Source: Megascapheus bottae (taxonomy: Eukaryota; Chordata; Mammalia; Rodentia; Geomyidae). Taken from it: a DNA stretch of 64,000 bases. The stretch spans positions 1,376,001 to 1,440,000 of the forward strand of contig JANJXV010000161.1 of the NCBI GenBank assembly GCA_024803745.1. The letters are read 5' to 3'. Made by a program: the position numbers and the translations under genes. Shown here in pieces: positions 51,395 to 62,700 of the stretch. Within the stretch, counting starts at the first letter, position 1. Each line of letters begins with the position of its first letter. Under the pieces are notes generated by a model that saw only the letters and a list, made by a program, of their open reading frames with translations, did not search any database and was not told where the DNA came from.

Positions 51395-51600
51395 TTTTAA
51401 GTTAATTTATTTTGTTAAGTCAATATATAGTTGGCATAGGGTTACATAAGTAATGAACATATTTCTTAAGAAAATCGTTATCCCCTCCCTCATTTTTCTC
51501 TGTTTTCCTACCCTCAGCCCCCTCTCCACCCAGATTGTTCAGTTCATTTCCGTTTAGTGTCTTCCAAGTATCACTGTTCAATTGGTTCACCCTTTTTCCT
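51395..51600. repeat. Unclassified interspersed repeat, copy 1
   Basis: The core 'gttacataagtaatgaacat...ttcttaagaaaa' resembles 58025-58165 ('gttacatatgtaatgagtac...'). It may be an old L1 3' end; I cannot classify it. Confidence 0.5.
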
Positions 51601-51802
51601 TTGTTTTTTTTTTACCATTTTATTATACCCTCTCCATTCCCCAAATCACATAAACCTATGTACAAGACACAGGGTACCCGAATTCAACACAGTGACTACA
51701 GAGAATAAAACTAAAGGGAAAAGAAGAAAAGAGGTAAAAAGCAAAGAAAATGAAAGAACATCATACAGTACCTTAGAAGCAACGACACTGAAAAAACAAA
51801 AC

Positions 51803-51955
51803 ATAAAACCTTGGGCTGAAAATGAAGCTTGCCTAGCATGTATGAAACCCTGGATTCCATTCCTCAGCACCACATAAACAAAAAACTGGAAGTGCCACTG
51901 TGACTCAGCTGGTAGATTTCTAACGTTCAGCACAGAGTGTCTCCAAGTGACAAAA
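51803..51955 (+). mobile_element. Dimeric ID-like SINE (diverged)
   Basis: 'gaagcttgcctagcatgtat', then 'gaagtgccactgtgactcag', with a tail ending 'ctccaagtgac'. Confidence 0.65.
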
Positions 51956-52029
51956 ATCTGTCACATTTAAGTCAGGCTTCAAAACTTTGCTAGGAACCAG
52001 TTATGTGATTTGGAATAAAGTCCAGTTTT

Positions 52030-52275
52030 CAAAAAATCACTAGCCAGGCGCTGGAGGGTCATAATTGTCATTCTACTAGCCAGGGAGAAGGTGATTCAAA
52101 GCCTTTTCAAGCAAAAAAAATGAAAACAAAAAAACTGTAAGATTCTACTCTCCACTTATCCACCCAAAAACTAAGTGGAGTTGTGGCTAAAACTGGTACA
52201 GCATTAGCCTTGAGGAAAAAGAACTAAGAGACCTTGCCCAGGTCCAAAGTTCAACCTCACCACCAAGAAACAAAA
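52030..52275 (+). mobile_element. Composite SINE (diverged)
   Basis: A B1-like start ('actagccaggcgctggaggg') and an ID-like second half ('gtggagttgtggctaaaact') with an A-rich end. Confidence 0.6.
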
Positions 52276-52279
52276 AAAA

Positions 52280-53095
52280 GGAGTCCAGATACCTTAGTTT
52301 AAAAAGTATATCTGGATATCTTAGTAGATTTTTCTGATCTTTCCTCATTCATCTCATGGAACCACATAATCTTGACCCTGATCTGACTAAGAGCCTGCAT
52401 TGTGCTTAATAAATTCATTCCACATATTCCAGTAGAATCTGGACAGCTAACAGCCACTTACCACTGCTTTATTCTACATTTAGGCCAGTATGACTTCATA
52501 CCATCTACACAGTCAGCTATATCATCTTTCCAGAAGTATCATTGAGTGTAGAACACTCAGAACTAAAATAATTGCATAAAGATGTAATAAAACCCCTTGA
52601 TTCATTAAGAAAATTTCTGTACCACTTAGAGCAAGTACATTAGTGGTATTTACCTCTTGCCTCTTTTTTAAAAAAATTATTAACATTGAATTTTACATCA
52701 TATTTCAAATGTCATGTTTAACCAACAAGTATTCAAGAAGGGAATCGCTATACAATCACTGGCACATAGATTTTAGAATATAGTAAAAATTAAGCTGAGT
52801 CTTTGTATGTCATAGATACAGATTAATCTATAATAAAACACATGTCTATAGAGTGTATAGTCTATCCTAGATTTTTATGTCTATGTAGTTATGTTTATAT
52901 CTCCAAAATTATGTCCAGAACTTTGGGTATCAACTATTCAATCATCGCTCTACTACTGTTTGAAACTAATATCCATATATTAAGGATATCATGTACCTTT
53001 TGTTCCTTGGTCTTGACTTATCTCACTCAACAGGATTCACTCTAATTTCATCCACTACCCCAAAAATGCCATTATTATTTTTTTCTGTGCAGATC
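52280..53095. other. Non-genic AT-rich stretch
   Basis: I see no gene or recognisable element here. Confidence 0.4.
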
Positions 53096-53097
53096 TT

Positions 53098-53583
53098 GTT
53101 TTTATGTATTTATATTTATTGTAATTTATAGAAGGGTTACATTATATTCACCAGATAGAAGGTGCATTACTTCTCAAACTTTGATACCCCATGTAATGAT
53201 ATGGTCCCCATTTCCCGTCCCCTACCCCCAATCATTATCATTTCCCCCCTTCCCTATCCAATTTCAAATAACCAATTAGGCACATATGAAATATATCAGA
53301 AAACAAGGTGAAATATTGTAACAATATGATATAACCAAGGGATAGCAAAAGAGATAAGAGATCACATATTTCATTAAGGACAACAATCACTCATTATATG
53401 AGTTTTGTTTCTTTATCTTGGAGGTCCTTACATTTAGTGTCATACTATTTGTCACGATGTCTCTAGATTTTGTTCTATTGTAAATCTCTGGTAGCAGAGC
53501 CCAAGGTTTCTACTGAATTTGACAAATGAGGGAGACTCTTGGGCCTATGTTCCTTTGAGTTTGGCTTACTTCACTTAATATGA
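53098..53583 (-). mobile_element. Older L1 3' end fragment
   Basis: Matches the 3' UTR and last codons of the array L1s (compare 'ccagatagaaggtgcatta' at 53151 with 28037), but clearly more diverged. It breaks off at 'cttcacttaatatga'. Confidence 0.8.
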
Positions 53584-53654
53584 TTTTTTTCCTTTTCATC
53601 CACTTCCCTGAGAATGCCATTATTTTATCTTGTCGGTTGGCTATATATCATTCC

Positions 53655-53709
<55 letters not shown>

Positions 53710-53783
53710 ATCACATTTTTTGTAGTAGGGCATCTGGTTGTTTCCATCATCCAACCTCATTTTCTACAGATATTTTTATAGTC
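53584..53783 (-). repeat. L1-like remnant with (GT)n microsatellite
   Basis: A short 'attccattgtgtgtg' L1-like patch runs into about 45 bases of GT repeat (53658-53704), then 'cacattttttgtagtagggc'. Confidence 0.7.
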
Positions 53784-54915
53784 TCTTTTTTATTTTCAGG
53801 GTAATGTATAGATGGGTTAAGATTACATTTACAGGTAGTGGACTGCATTATTTCTCACACATTTATTCCACTCCACATGTTTTTGTCCCCAGTTCCCTCT
53901 CCCCTCCCCTTCCCAATCATCTTGTTTCCCCCCTTCCCTTTCCTATTTGACATAAACAAATAAACATATATACAATATCCCAGGGAAAAATCAGATACAG
54001 TAACAATCTGACATTAACCAAAGGGCAAAATAAGAGATGAGAAATAACATAGTAGATTAAGGACAAAAATCACACAAGATTAAGAGCAACGATGACACAA
54101 GATATAGCTCTTGTTCCCATATCCTAGAGATCCTTTCATTTAGTCTCATCCTATATGACCTTATATACCTAGGTTTTTGAGTTATTGTAATCCTCTGCTA
54201 GAAGAGTCCTAGATGTGAACTAATTATTACAAATGAGGGAAACCATTGAGCTTATGTTTCTTTGGGTCTGGCTGCTTCACTTAATATGAATTTTTCCAAG
54301 TCTTTCCATTTCCTTACAAATGGGGCGATGTCATTCCTTCTGATGGCAGCATAGCATTCCATTGTGTATAAGCACCACATCTTCTTGATTCAGTCATCTA
54401 CTGAGTGGCATCTGGGTTGGTTTCATATCTTTGCTATGGTAAATACTGCTGCAATGAGCATCATTGTGGTAGTGGCTTTAGTATGTCCTTTTTTCTGGAC
54501 AATTGGGTAGATGACAAGTAGTGGATTTTCTGGATCTTAGGGGAGCTCTATGTTCAGTCTTTTGAGGAACCACCACACTGCTTTCCCTAGTGGTTGAACG
54601 AGTTTACACTCACACCAACAGTGTAGGTGTGATCCCCCCTGGTCACTTCCCCACCAGTATCTCTTATTAGATTTTTTGATAATGGCCATTCTGACTGGAG
54701 TCAGGTGGAATCTCAAAGTTGTTTTGATTTTCATTTCCCTTATTGCTAGAGATATGGAGCATTTCTTCATGTGTCTAAAGCCCATTTTAATTTTTTCTTC
54801 AGAAAATACTGTTTTAAGTCTTTAGCCCACCTTTTAATAGGATGGTTGTTTCTTTGAAGATTTGTTTGGGAGAGATTCATTTTTTTCAGCTATAGATATA
54901 TTTTAGATAACTACA
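53784..54915 (-). mobile_element. Older L1 3' end (3' UTR plus ORF2 C-terminus)
   Basis: 1.1 kb colinear with the 3' ends of the array L1s but strongly diverged. An 82-codon remnant (54785-54537) reads RHMKKCSISLAIREMKIKTT and a zinc-knuckle-like HLHCWCECKL. It is 5' truncated. Confidence 0.85.
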
Positions 54916-54949
54916 TATATTTTTGTAGAAAAAAGAATGGAAGCCATCA

Positions 54950-55282
54950 TGCTGGCTCACAACTTAATTTCAGCTACTTAGGAGGCTCAGGGCTTAGGAT
55001 CACAGGTCAAAGCCAACCAGGGCCCTACAGTGTGTGAGATCAAACTCTGTGAACATACAATGACTGTAAGAGGAATCTCACTGCCTGGGAATGTAGCCTA
55101 ATGGTAGAGTGCTCACCTAGAATGCATGAAGACCTAGGTTCTATTCACCGGTACCGCATATTCAGAAAAAAGCTAGAAGTGGCGCTGTGTTTCAAGAGGC
55201 AGAGCACTCACCTTGGGCAAGCGAGTCCAATGAAAATGTCTAGGCCCTGAGTCCAAGCCCTAGGACTGGCAAAAAGAAAAAA
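54950..55282 (+). mobile_element. B1-like SINE followed by dimeric ID-like SINE
   Basis: 54950-55078 is a B1-like monomer ('ctacttaggaggctcagggc'). 55080-55282 is a well-preserved ID dimer ('ctgggaatgtagcctaatgg', then 'aggccctgagtccaagccct'). Confidence 0.82.
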
Positions 55283-55394
55283 AAGAGCAATCTTACTTAA
55301 GTAACAAGGAATGTACCCTATATTTATACAGACTGAAAAATTCATTAAGAAATTAGAAAATATGTATAAAGTGCATAATTTCTTTTGTGTGTTG

Positions 55395-55905
55395 GCACTG
55401 GGTCTTCAACTGAGTGCTTCAGCTCTATCCCTGACCTTTTCTGCTCAAGGCTAGCACTCTACCAATGCAGCCCCAAATCACCTATCTTCAATTGAGATAT
55501 AAGCGATGAATATTTCAGGGTGCTTCATGAAAAACATTTTTATAAATTGAAACTTTCAACACAGTCTTATTTTAGTATGAATGTTGAGATGGGAAGAGAC
55601 AGAAAAAGTGAAATGTTTCCTGATCCCCATAGAGAAGAGACTCAGCAGAACCACTGTGGTCTGCAGGCTTCTTTGTGAATTTTGTTTGCTTGTTTGATTT
55701 TTGTCAATTGTGGGTCTTGAACTCTGGGCCTGGGCACTGTCCCTGAGCTCTTCAGCTCAAGGCTAGTGCTTTAATCTGTGAGCCACAGTGCCACTTCTGG
55801 TTTTTCTGGCAGTTAACTGGGTACTTTGGCTGGCTTTAAACTTTGATTCTCAGATCTTAGCCTCCTGAGTAGCTAAGATTATAGGTGTGAGGTACCATCA
55901 CCAGG
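55395..55905 (-). mobile_element. Partial ID-like piece and a composite SINE
   Basis: 55395-55480 is an ID-like tail fragment. 55690-55905 is a clear minus-strand composite ('ggtcttgaactctgggcctg', then 'cctcctgagtagctaagatt'). Confidence 0.75.
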
Positions 55906-55909
55906 CTGC

Positions 55910-56260
55910 TGCTCTGTTACTATGCAGGTTCTGGATCAAGAACTTCAAGTTCTTACTTCAATTTTTTCTTCTCTTGCCTGATACTCTGCCATTTCAACGA
56001 TGCCCCAGTTCCTGGTCTTTGTTGGTTAATGAGAGATATTATGATTTTCTAATATTCAGAGCAATGATTATAAAACCCAGCATTTTACTTACTTGAATAA
56101 ATTAAGAGACAGGACCTAGTGAGATGGAAAACAAAATTTTTTTTTCAAGTTGCTATCCTGTTCTAATGCATAAGTCTGGCTATTTTGCTTACACACAAAT
56201 ATGTATTTTACCAATTTCTACTCTATTTTTGCTTAGCTTAAAACCACCACTGCCATTTCA
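55910..56260. other. Non-genic stretch
   Basis: No feature seen. Confidence 0.35.
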
Positions 56261-56264
56261 TAGA

Positions 56265-56812
56265 TTTTGTTGTTGTTGTTTGGGGTGCTTGAACTCTGTG
56301 CCTGGGCTGTTCCTCAGATCTTCTGTTCAATGCCAGTGCTCTACTACTTTTGATTTGGCCAGTCCTGGCCTTGAACTCAGGGACTGAGCACTGTCCTTAT
56401 ATTTTCTCAAGGCTAGGGCTCTACCACTTCAGCCTCAGCACCACTTCCAGCATTTTTCTATGTATGTGATATTGAGGAATTGAACCCAGGTTTTCGTGCA
56501 TGCTAGGCAAGCACTCTACCACTAGGCCAAACTCCCAGCCCAAAATTATTCATCATTACTATTAGCTATCTTCTTTTTTTTATTATTGATTCGTCATGTT
56601 GCTTGGACTTTGGGCCTGGACTGTCCCTGACCTCTTCAGCTCAAGGCTAGCGCTCTTCCTCTACAGCTCCATTTTTGGTTTCTGGTAGTTAATTGGTGAT
56701 GTAAGTCTCACAAACATATGTGTCCAGGCTGGCTTTGGGCTTTGAACCAAGATCCTCCAATCTCAGCCTCCATAGTAGGTAGAATTACATGCTTCAGCCA
56801 GCAGTGCCTGAC
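56265..56812 (-). mobile_element. Cluster of three minus-strand SINEs
   Basis: 56265-56350 is a truncated composite. 56356-56548 is a dimeric ID-like SINE ('ccttgaactcagggactgag', then 'tgctaggcaagcactctacc'). 56575-56812 is a composite SINE. Confidence 0.78.
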
Positions 56813-56819
56813 TGTTTGA

Positions 56820-56937
56820 TGTCTCTGTCTCTGTCTCTCTGTCTCTGTCTGTCTGCCTCTCTCTCTCTCTCTCTCTATCTGTCTCTCTCTCTGTCTCTCT
56901 GTCTCTCTCTGTCTCTCTCTGTCTCTGTCTCTCTCTG

Positions 56938-57004
<67 letters not shown>
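56820..57004 (+). repeat. (TCTG)/(CT)n microsatellite
   Basis: About 185 bases: the first half mixes TCTG, TCTC and CT units, and the last ~55 bases are pure CT. It sits between two SINE tails. Confidence 0.95.
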
Positions 57005-57007
<3 letters not shown>

Positions 57008-57695
57008 TTGTAAGACTTTAATTGTGCACCTGGGCAGTGTCCCTGGGCTCTTCAGCTCAAGGCTACAACCTTAAACACCTTGAGCCACAGTGTCACTTCT
57101 GGTTTTCTGGTGCTTAAGTGGAAGTAACACTTTCATGCACTTTAGTGTCTGGCCTGGCTTTGAACTGTGATCCTCAGAACCCAACCTTCTGAAATCATTT
57201 CCAGCTTTCTTTTTTTTGGTGTAAGTGGTACAGAGTAATTGAACACAGGGCTTTGTGCATACTAGGCAAGCAAACTACCACTAGTGTGCACTCAAGCCTT
57301 AGATAAGGGCTTTCTTTTTCTTTTTCTTTTTTTCACTCATGGGGCTTGAACTCTGGGCCTGGATGTTTACCTTAAGCTCTTCAGCTCAAGGCAAGAGCTC
57401 TACCACTTGAGGCACATTGTCATTTTGAATTTTCTGGATTATTTGGAAATAAGATTCTCACAGATTTTTATGCCTGGGCCGTCTTTGAACCTCGATCCTC
57501 CAGGGTAGCTAGGATTACCAGGGTGAGCCACCAGTCACGGGCATTAAATTATTATTTTTGCATGTCCTATGGCTTCAACTCATGGCCAGAGCACTATCCT
57601 AGGGCTTGCTCAAGGATAGCACTTTACTTCAGCCAGCCAACTCCCGGTCCAAATAGGCCACTCTTGAAGCTAGAATTACAGAGATCGGCCATAAT
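57005..57695 (-). mobile_element. Run of minus-strand SINE pieces
   Basis: 57005-57190 is a composite, 57195-57300 an ID-like first-unit piece, 57305-57540 a well-preserved composite ('ggggcttgaactctgggcct', then 'ggtagctaggattacca'), and 57552-57695 an eroded fragment. Confidence 0.7.
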
Positions 57696-57794
57696 ACTGG
57701 CATGTTGTTATCTAAGTATATAATTTTTCTTCTATTTTTGATGGCTTTTCCTTAGTGTACATATTTCCTACATATTTTATGGAAAACTTCCTTC

Positions 57795-58000
57795 CCACTG
57801 GGGCCATAAGTTAAGCCTAGTGGAAGCGTTCTTGCCAAGCATGAATGAAGACCCAAGTTCAATTCCTCAGCACAACATTGATAAAAAAAGATAAATGTGG
57901 TGCTGTGGCACATGTGATAGAACTTGCGCCTTAAGAATAAACAAAAACAAAAACAAGGATCGTGCTCAGGTCCTGAGTCTAAGCCCAGTACTGGCAAAAA
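57795..58000 (+). mobile_element. Dimeric ID-like SINE
   Basis: 'aagcctagtggaagcgttct', then 'gtggtgctgtggcacatgtg', then 'tcaggtcctgagtctaagcc', with an A-tail. Confidence 0.75.
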
Positions 58001-58024
58001 AAATTCTGCCCAAAGTAGACATTT

Positions 58025-58165
58025 AAACTTATTGTACTTTTCAAAAAATTTGTTGTTCAAGGTGATATACAAAGAGATTGCTGTTACATATGTAATGAGT
58101 ACATTTCTTGTAAACACTGTTACCCCATTACCCCTTTTCTTTTTCCCTTCCCCCCAAGTCATAAA
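58025..58165. repeat. Unclassified interspersed repeat, copy 2
   Basis: Diverged relative of 51395-51600: 'gttacatatgtaatgagtac', then 'tgttaccccattacccc'. Confidence 0.5.
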
Positions 58166-58169
58166 TTTC

Positions 58170-58570
58170 ATTTACAACAAATATGTATGTATTTTCATTC
58201 CTGAAAAAAATAGTTTAAAATGTGTTGAAATAATTGATGTAGGTTGATATATTTATCAAAATGGATTACTTGAACTCAAAAATAAACATTCTAGGTAATT
58301 TTTCTCATAAAATTGTAGTAATGCTATAAAAATAATAAAAAAGGAATTTTAGTTATTAATTTCTTATGTTTTACCTTTAACATTATTACACTAAGCATAC
58401 TGTTTATGCTATTAAAACAGACAGCATGAAATATGATTATGTAAAAAAATTAAATGATTAAAAATAGTAAGGTTGGGGGCCAGTAGTTTGGCTTGGTGGC
58501 ACACACTCTGGACTGGCAAAAAAGAAGTAGGGTTAGATAAAACAGATTTATTTCCAAATGTGTGGAAAAT
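58170..58570. other. AT-rich non-genic stretch
   Basis: I see no gene here. A short SINE scrap ('tagtttggcttggtggc') lies near 58480-58520. Confidence 0.4.
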
Positions 58571-58574
58571 GGTA

Positions 58575-58775
58575 TGATTTCTTGTTTCGCTAGTCCTGGG
58601 GCTTGAACTGAGGGACCAGGAACTGTCCTTGGCCACATTTGTTCAAGGGTGGCACTCTGACACCTGAGCCAGAGTGCCCCATCTGCTTTTTCTGTGTATG
58701 CAGTGCCAAGGAATTGAATCAAGGTCTTCTTGTATACTAGGCGAGCACTCTACAACTAGGCCACATTCAAAGCCA
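58575..58775 (-). mobile_element. Dimeric ID-like SINE
   Basis: On plus: 'ctggggcttgaactgaggga', then 'gacacctgagccagagtgcc', then 'aggcgagcactctacaacta'. Confidence 0.78.
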
Positions 58776-58890
58776 AAGTAGATTTTTGATGCTATTGTGG
58801 AGTTTTAATTTTCTTAAATATTTGTACAAAGCACAATGGATATATAAACAGACTTGAACTCACAGAACAGAGTCCCACATAATATTACAG

Positions 58891-59196
58891 TTACTCTGGC
58901 CCTTCTCCCGATTGACAAAACACATTTCCAGGCATCTTCTCTGTCCTTAAGCTTTGGTAGCTGACTTGTCTTTTCATGGAGGCCTGGCCTGGATTCCTGG
59001 TGATTCCATGCATTTCATAGTTCCCTGTATATCCAGTAAGGTTGTCTTCTATGGGACCAGACCTGTCTGGTTTTTGGCCCACCCAGGACCTATGTGTCTG
59101 AGGTCTCACATTATAAGTGGAAAATAAAACACAGTATAATAAGCACTGAAGAACTGCACAGCATAATATTAACAATGAGAGTTTAATAGTTAGCAA
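58891..59196 (-). other. Unidentified 101-codon open frame
   Basis: A minus-strand frame with a hydrophobic start (KLSLLILCCAVLQCLLYCVL) and a polar remainder (GYTGNYEMHGITRNPGQASM). It lies just downstream of the acidic RalGDS-linked frames. It could be a leftover exon or 3' sequence of that pseudogene, or chance. I do not recognise a family. Confidence 0.25.
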
Positions 59197-59237
59197 AGTA
59201 AATAAAATGAATACTTGACAAGAATCATGAGAGCAAG

Positions 59238-59715
59238 TTAAAGAGATGTCTTTTTAGGAAGGGGACAGAGAAGCTCTAAATCCAGACTGGCCTCCAAGTT
59301 GCCTTCAGACAGTAATTCTACTTCCGAGTCCTCAGAAGGGTCTCCTTCCTCATGAGAAACAGAATGTCCTTCCTGAGTTAAGAGGGGGATGGATTCTGGT
59401 TTGTCGAATGGAGATTGAGTCTCTTTTAGTGAGATGGATGGGTCTGGATATTCTGTGAGGATGGATTCATTTTCCTCCAATGAATCCAGTATTGAGAGTA
59501 CACTTGCTGCTTCCCATGGGGACATTTTCCATGAGCACAGCGTGTGCCCCTTCAGTTTGCACAATAAGTGGAGTGTTACTCTGACTCAGATGGACTGACT
59601 CTGGGTGGAGTGTGAAAGGAAACGGAAGGAAATCTGGCTGCTCTTTTTCTTCCTCCATAGTATCTGCAGGTTCAACTGTGTCACACATGGGGTTCAGAGC
59701 AAAAGGTATATCCAC
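59238..59715 (-). pseudogene. Acidic Pro/Ser-rich exon remnant, probably linker or C-terminus of the RalGDS-like pseudogene
   Basis: Two overlapping minus-strand frames (59715-59467 and 59564-59238) join across one frameshift near 59510 into about 160 residues of acidic, Ser/Pro-rich sequence (TMEEEKEQPDFLPFPF; EEGDPSEDSEVELLSEGN), ending at a stop at 59238. No domain is visible. It lies directly downstream, on the same strand, of the REM-like exons of copy B. RalGDS-family proteins have low-complexity linkers after the REM domain, so I infer it belongs to the same gene. The matching part of copy A is outside the window. Confidence 0.45.
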
Positions 59716-59731
59716 AGGACTCTAAACCTGT

Positions 59732-62700
59732 TTGGTAATTTCTACAGAAGGCCCATGGTTTCTGGAGTGCAGTGATGATTCTCAGTCTCCATCAGTCACC
59801 AGCTCCATTGGTGGGTTTTTCATCCGGAGTTCAGGATAAGCTCTTCCACGATGACCCAAACCTAAGAATGGAAATAGGTACAGAGTGGACAGAGTGGACT
59901 CTGCAAGTTGAAGTGTCACTCAACTTCCATGAGGATCTAATGGAGGAACCTGTAGAACTGGAGTTTGGTCTGAACACTGAGGAGGTGTAGGGTCTTTCTA
60001 ATGAGTGCTTATTCCCAGTCCTTTCAGAGGACAGACATTACCTGGCTGACACCAGCCATAAAGGGCATTTTGCCAAGCTCTGTAGAAGTAAGGGCCAACC
60101 AATATCTAGACCACATGGGCTTCCTACTCACAGGCTCTGAGGCACCCACACCAGGACTTCTACTTTTTCTTGGTCTTACTGGTCGCACATTCCTCCAGCT
60201 GGTCAAAAAGTATGTGTTTAGAAGAGCAGGTCCAAAGCCGGCATGTGGAGCCTCATATAGAGCTTGAGTTGTGTCAGGGTGTGGCAGTTCTTGAACTCGT
60301 AGAAATCACTGGGGTAGAAGTCCTTTCACATCGTATAGATGGAACACATGATGCTGTGGGCACATTCGGTACAAGGAAAGTGAGAGCCCTCTCTCTCCAT
60401 CCTGAGCCTTTTACCAAAGCTGCTTTCTTGCAGGACTCTAATGCTGTGGCTGTCCTGCAGAGATGTGCACTTATGTGCTGGGAGGGGGGTAAGAGACACT
60501 CGAGAACAGGATGACTTTTACACCCCACTTCCAGAAGCTTCTGAGAGAGGCCTCTATGCATCTGTCCAAAGTAAACGCACCTTAAATTAACTAAGTAAAT
60601 GCTCTAAATAAATCAATAAGTGAATGCTCTAAATAAAGAACTAAATGCTCATTCCTCTAATCTTAGCCACCCAGCAGGCTGAGCTCTGAAGATCACAGTG
60701 GAAAGCCAGTCTAGTCAGTAAAAGTCTAAAGGCACTTGTCTTCAATTAGGCAGCAAAAAGCCAGAACTTGACCTATGACTCAAATGGTACAGTGCTAATT
60801 TTTGAACACCAAAGGAATGGTATTTAGACCTGGGTTCAGGTTCAAGTGGCAGCACTGGACCACACACCAAAATGTAAATGCTTTCAGGTTCTAACAGGCA
60901 AAGCTATCACAATCCCTCCCTGATGGCTCAAAAGTGATTCAGCCCCCAGCTTTTCCTCTGACGCCAGTATTTCACAGGCCTGCGCCATTAGTACTTACAC
61001 CTCATTTCTTACTGGGAAATGGGATTTCCTAGGATGTCACCTAGGTGAGGGCTGCAGTTGGGAGCCACTTACTCATGCCTGAAATCCAACTTCTCAGTAA
61101 GCACACTGTTGAGACTCCAGTAGCTTGTGAGGGAAATGAAATGGCATGGTGTCCCAGTCATAATGGAGTAGTTTGTGCACTTGTATCATGCTTAGCTCTC
61201 CTGTGAACACCCCAGTGAACCAAACAGGCTCAGAGAGGAGCCAAGTATTCCAAGGCTTGGCCAGGAGGGGTGAGCAAACCTGGGTTTGGGGGGGAACACT
61301 CACTTTTTCAAGAGAATTTCCAGCAACTACTACATTGTCCTCCACTATTTGAAATTGTGCAGGAAGTTTCCCACATAAAAGAGATCACCTTTCTGGTAGG
61401 CAGCGATCAGCTTTGTCAGCAGCATCTCCAACAGGCCTTCCTCCAGGATCCATTGGTTACAAGGCTCATTCAGAGTCTGAGCTGACTTACCATCACATTA
61501 TGTTGGCAAAACAGTGGATATTTCAAACGTAGGAATGGGACCACACTTCACACTGAGGAATTGGAATAGAGTAGATTGGAAATGACACACACTAATCTCA
61601 GTATAGTCACTTGAAAGTACACAAGAAGGTTGTAGGGTGTGGGCAGGATGATGGGTTCAAATAGGTTTCCTCTCAATATACCTCATCTGAGTTTCCCTGG
61701 AGTTTCCTGGCTTTCTTCCTAGAGAAATGCCTGATATACGGGAATTTTGGCTTGGCACTGGTCCAGAATCTACTTCTTCAAGTGAGAGATCCATATCTCT
61801 CATGCCTGAGATCCGAGCCTCCTGACCGTTGGCAACAGCACAGCAACATCTTTCTTCCTCCTGAGCCACAGGCCAAGGGTGCTGGCTTGATCTGGTTGTC
61901 ACATGCAGTGGCTTGGTTACCAGGGTTCCATATTCTGTTCCATTGTGAGGTAGGTAGGGTCACCTTTCAAGGCCCAATGACCAAAGCTCCTTGCTCACAG
62001 AACACCTCCCCAAAGACATACTGGAGGCTGAATCTCCCTTCCCACCTCACATATGTATGTAGTAAACAGCACACCTTTTTGTTCAAATCCCAAGTCATTA
62101 ACTAGGCGTAAGTGCTAGCCTGGTCTCAGGCTCAAGGAGCCTTTCTTAGGTAAGATCCAAACTTAACTGTCACTATTCCCCTTACCCTTCACAAGACATT
62201 TTGCTTCACAGTGCCTTCTCAGCTTGCATTTTGCCTCTTGCACATTTTCTTTCCTAGTCCTGGGACTTGACCTCAGAGCCTGACCATTGTTCTTAGGCTT
62301 TCTTTAGGCTATAGCTGTCCCACCAAGCCACAGCACCACTTCCAGCGTTTTCTATGTATATAGTACTCCAGAATCAAACCAGAGTTTTTGTGTGGTAGCC
62401 AAGCACTCTACAAATAGATGAAACACCCAGGCCATCTTGCACATATTATTCACCTCAATCTACTACGACGTTGTTAGGTTTCTGTATCCTAATCTATTTT
62501 TCTTCCTGATGAATATCTGTGCTGTCATCTGTAAAAATGCAAGTGGGAAAATCACAGAAGCATTGGTGACATAAAAAAAAGTCTTACAGACATAGATAAG
62601 TGTTCATTCTTTGTAGGAGAAAGGATATTTTCATATGATGATGATGACTATTTATAAATACTTTATCTGGGTTTAGAGTTTGGCCCAGTGGTAGAGTGCT

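Noticed and set aside
56789..57013. Ser-Leu-rich repeat frame
   Set aside because: It is a translation of the TCTG/CT microsatellite, not a secreted or membrane protein.
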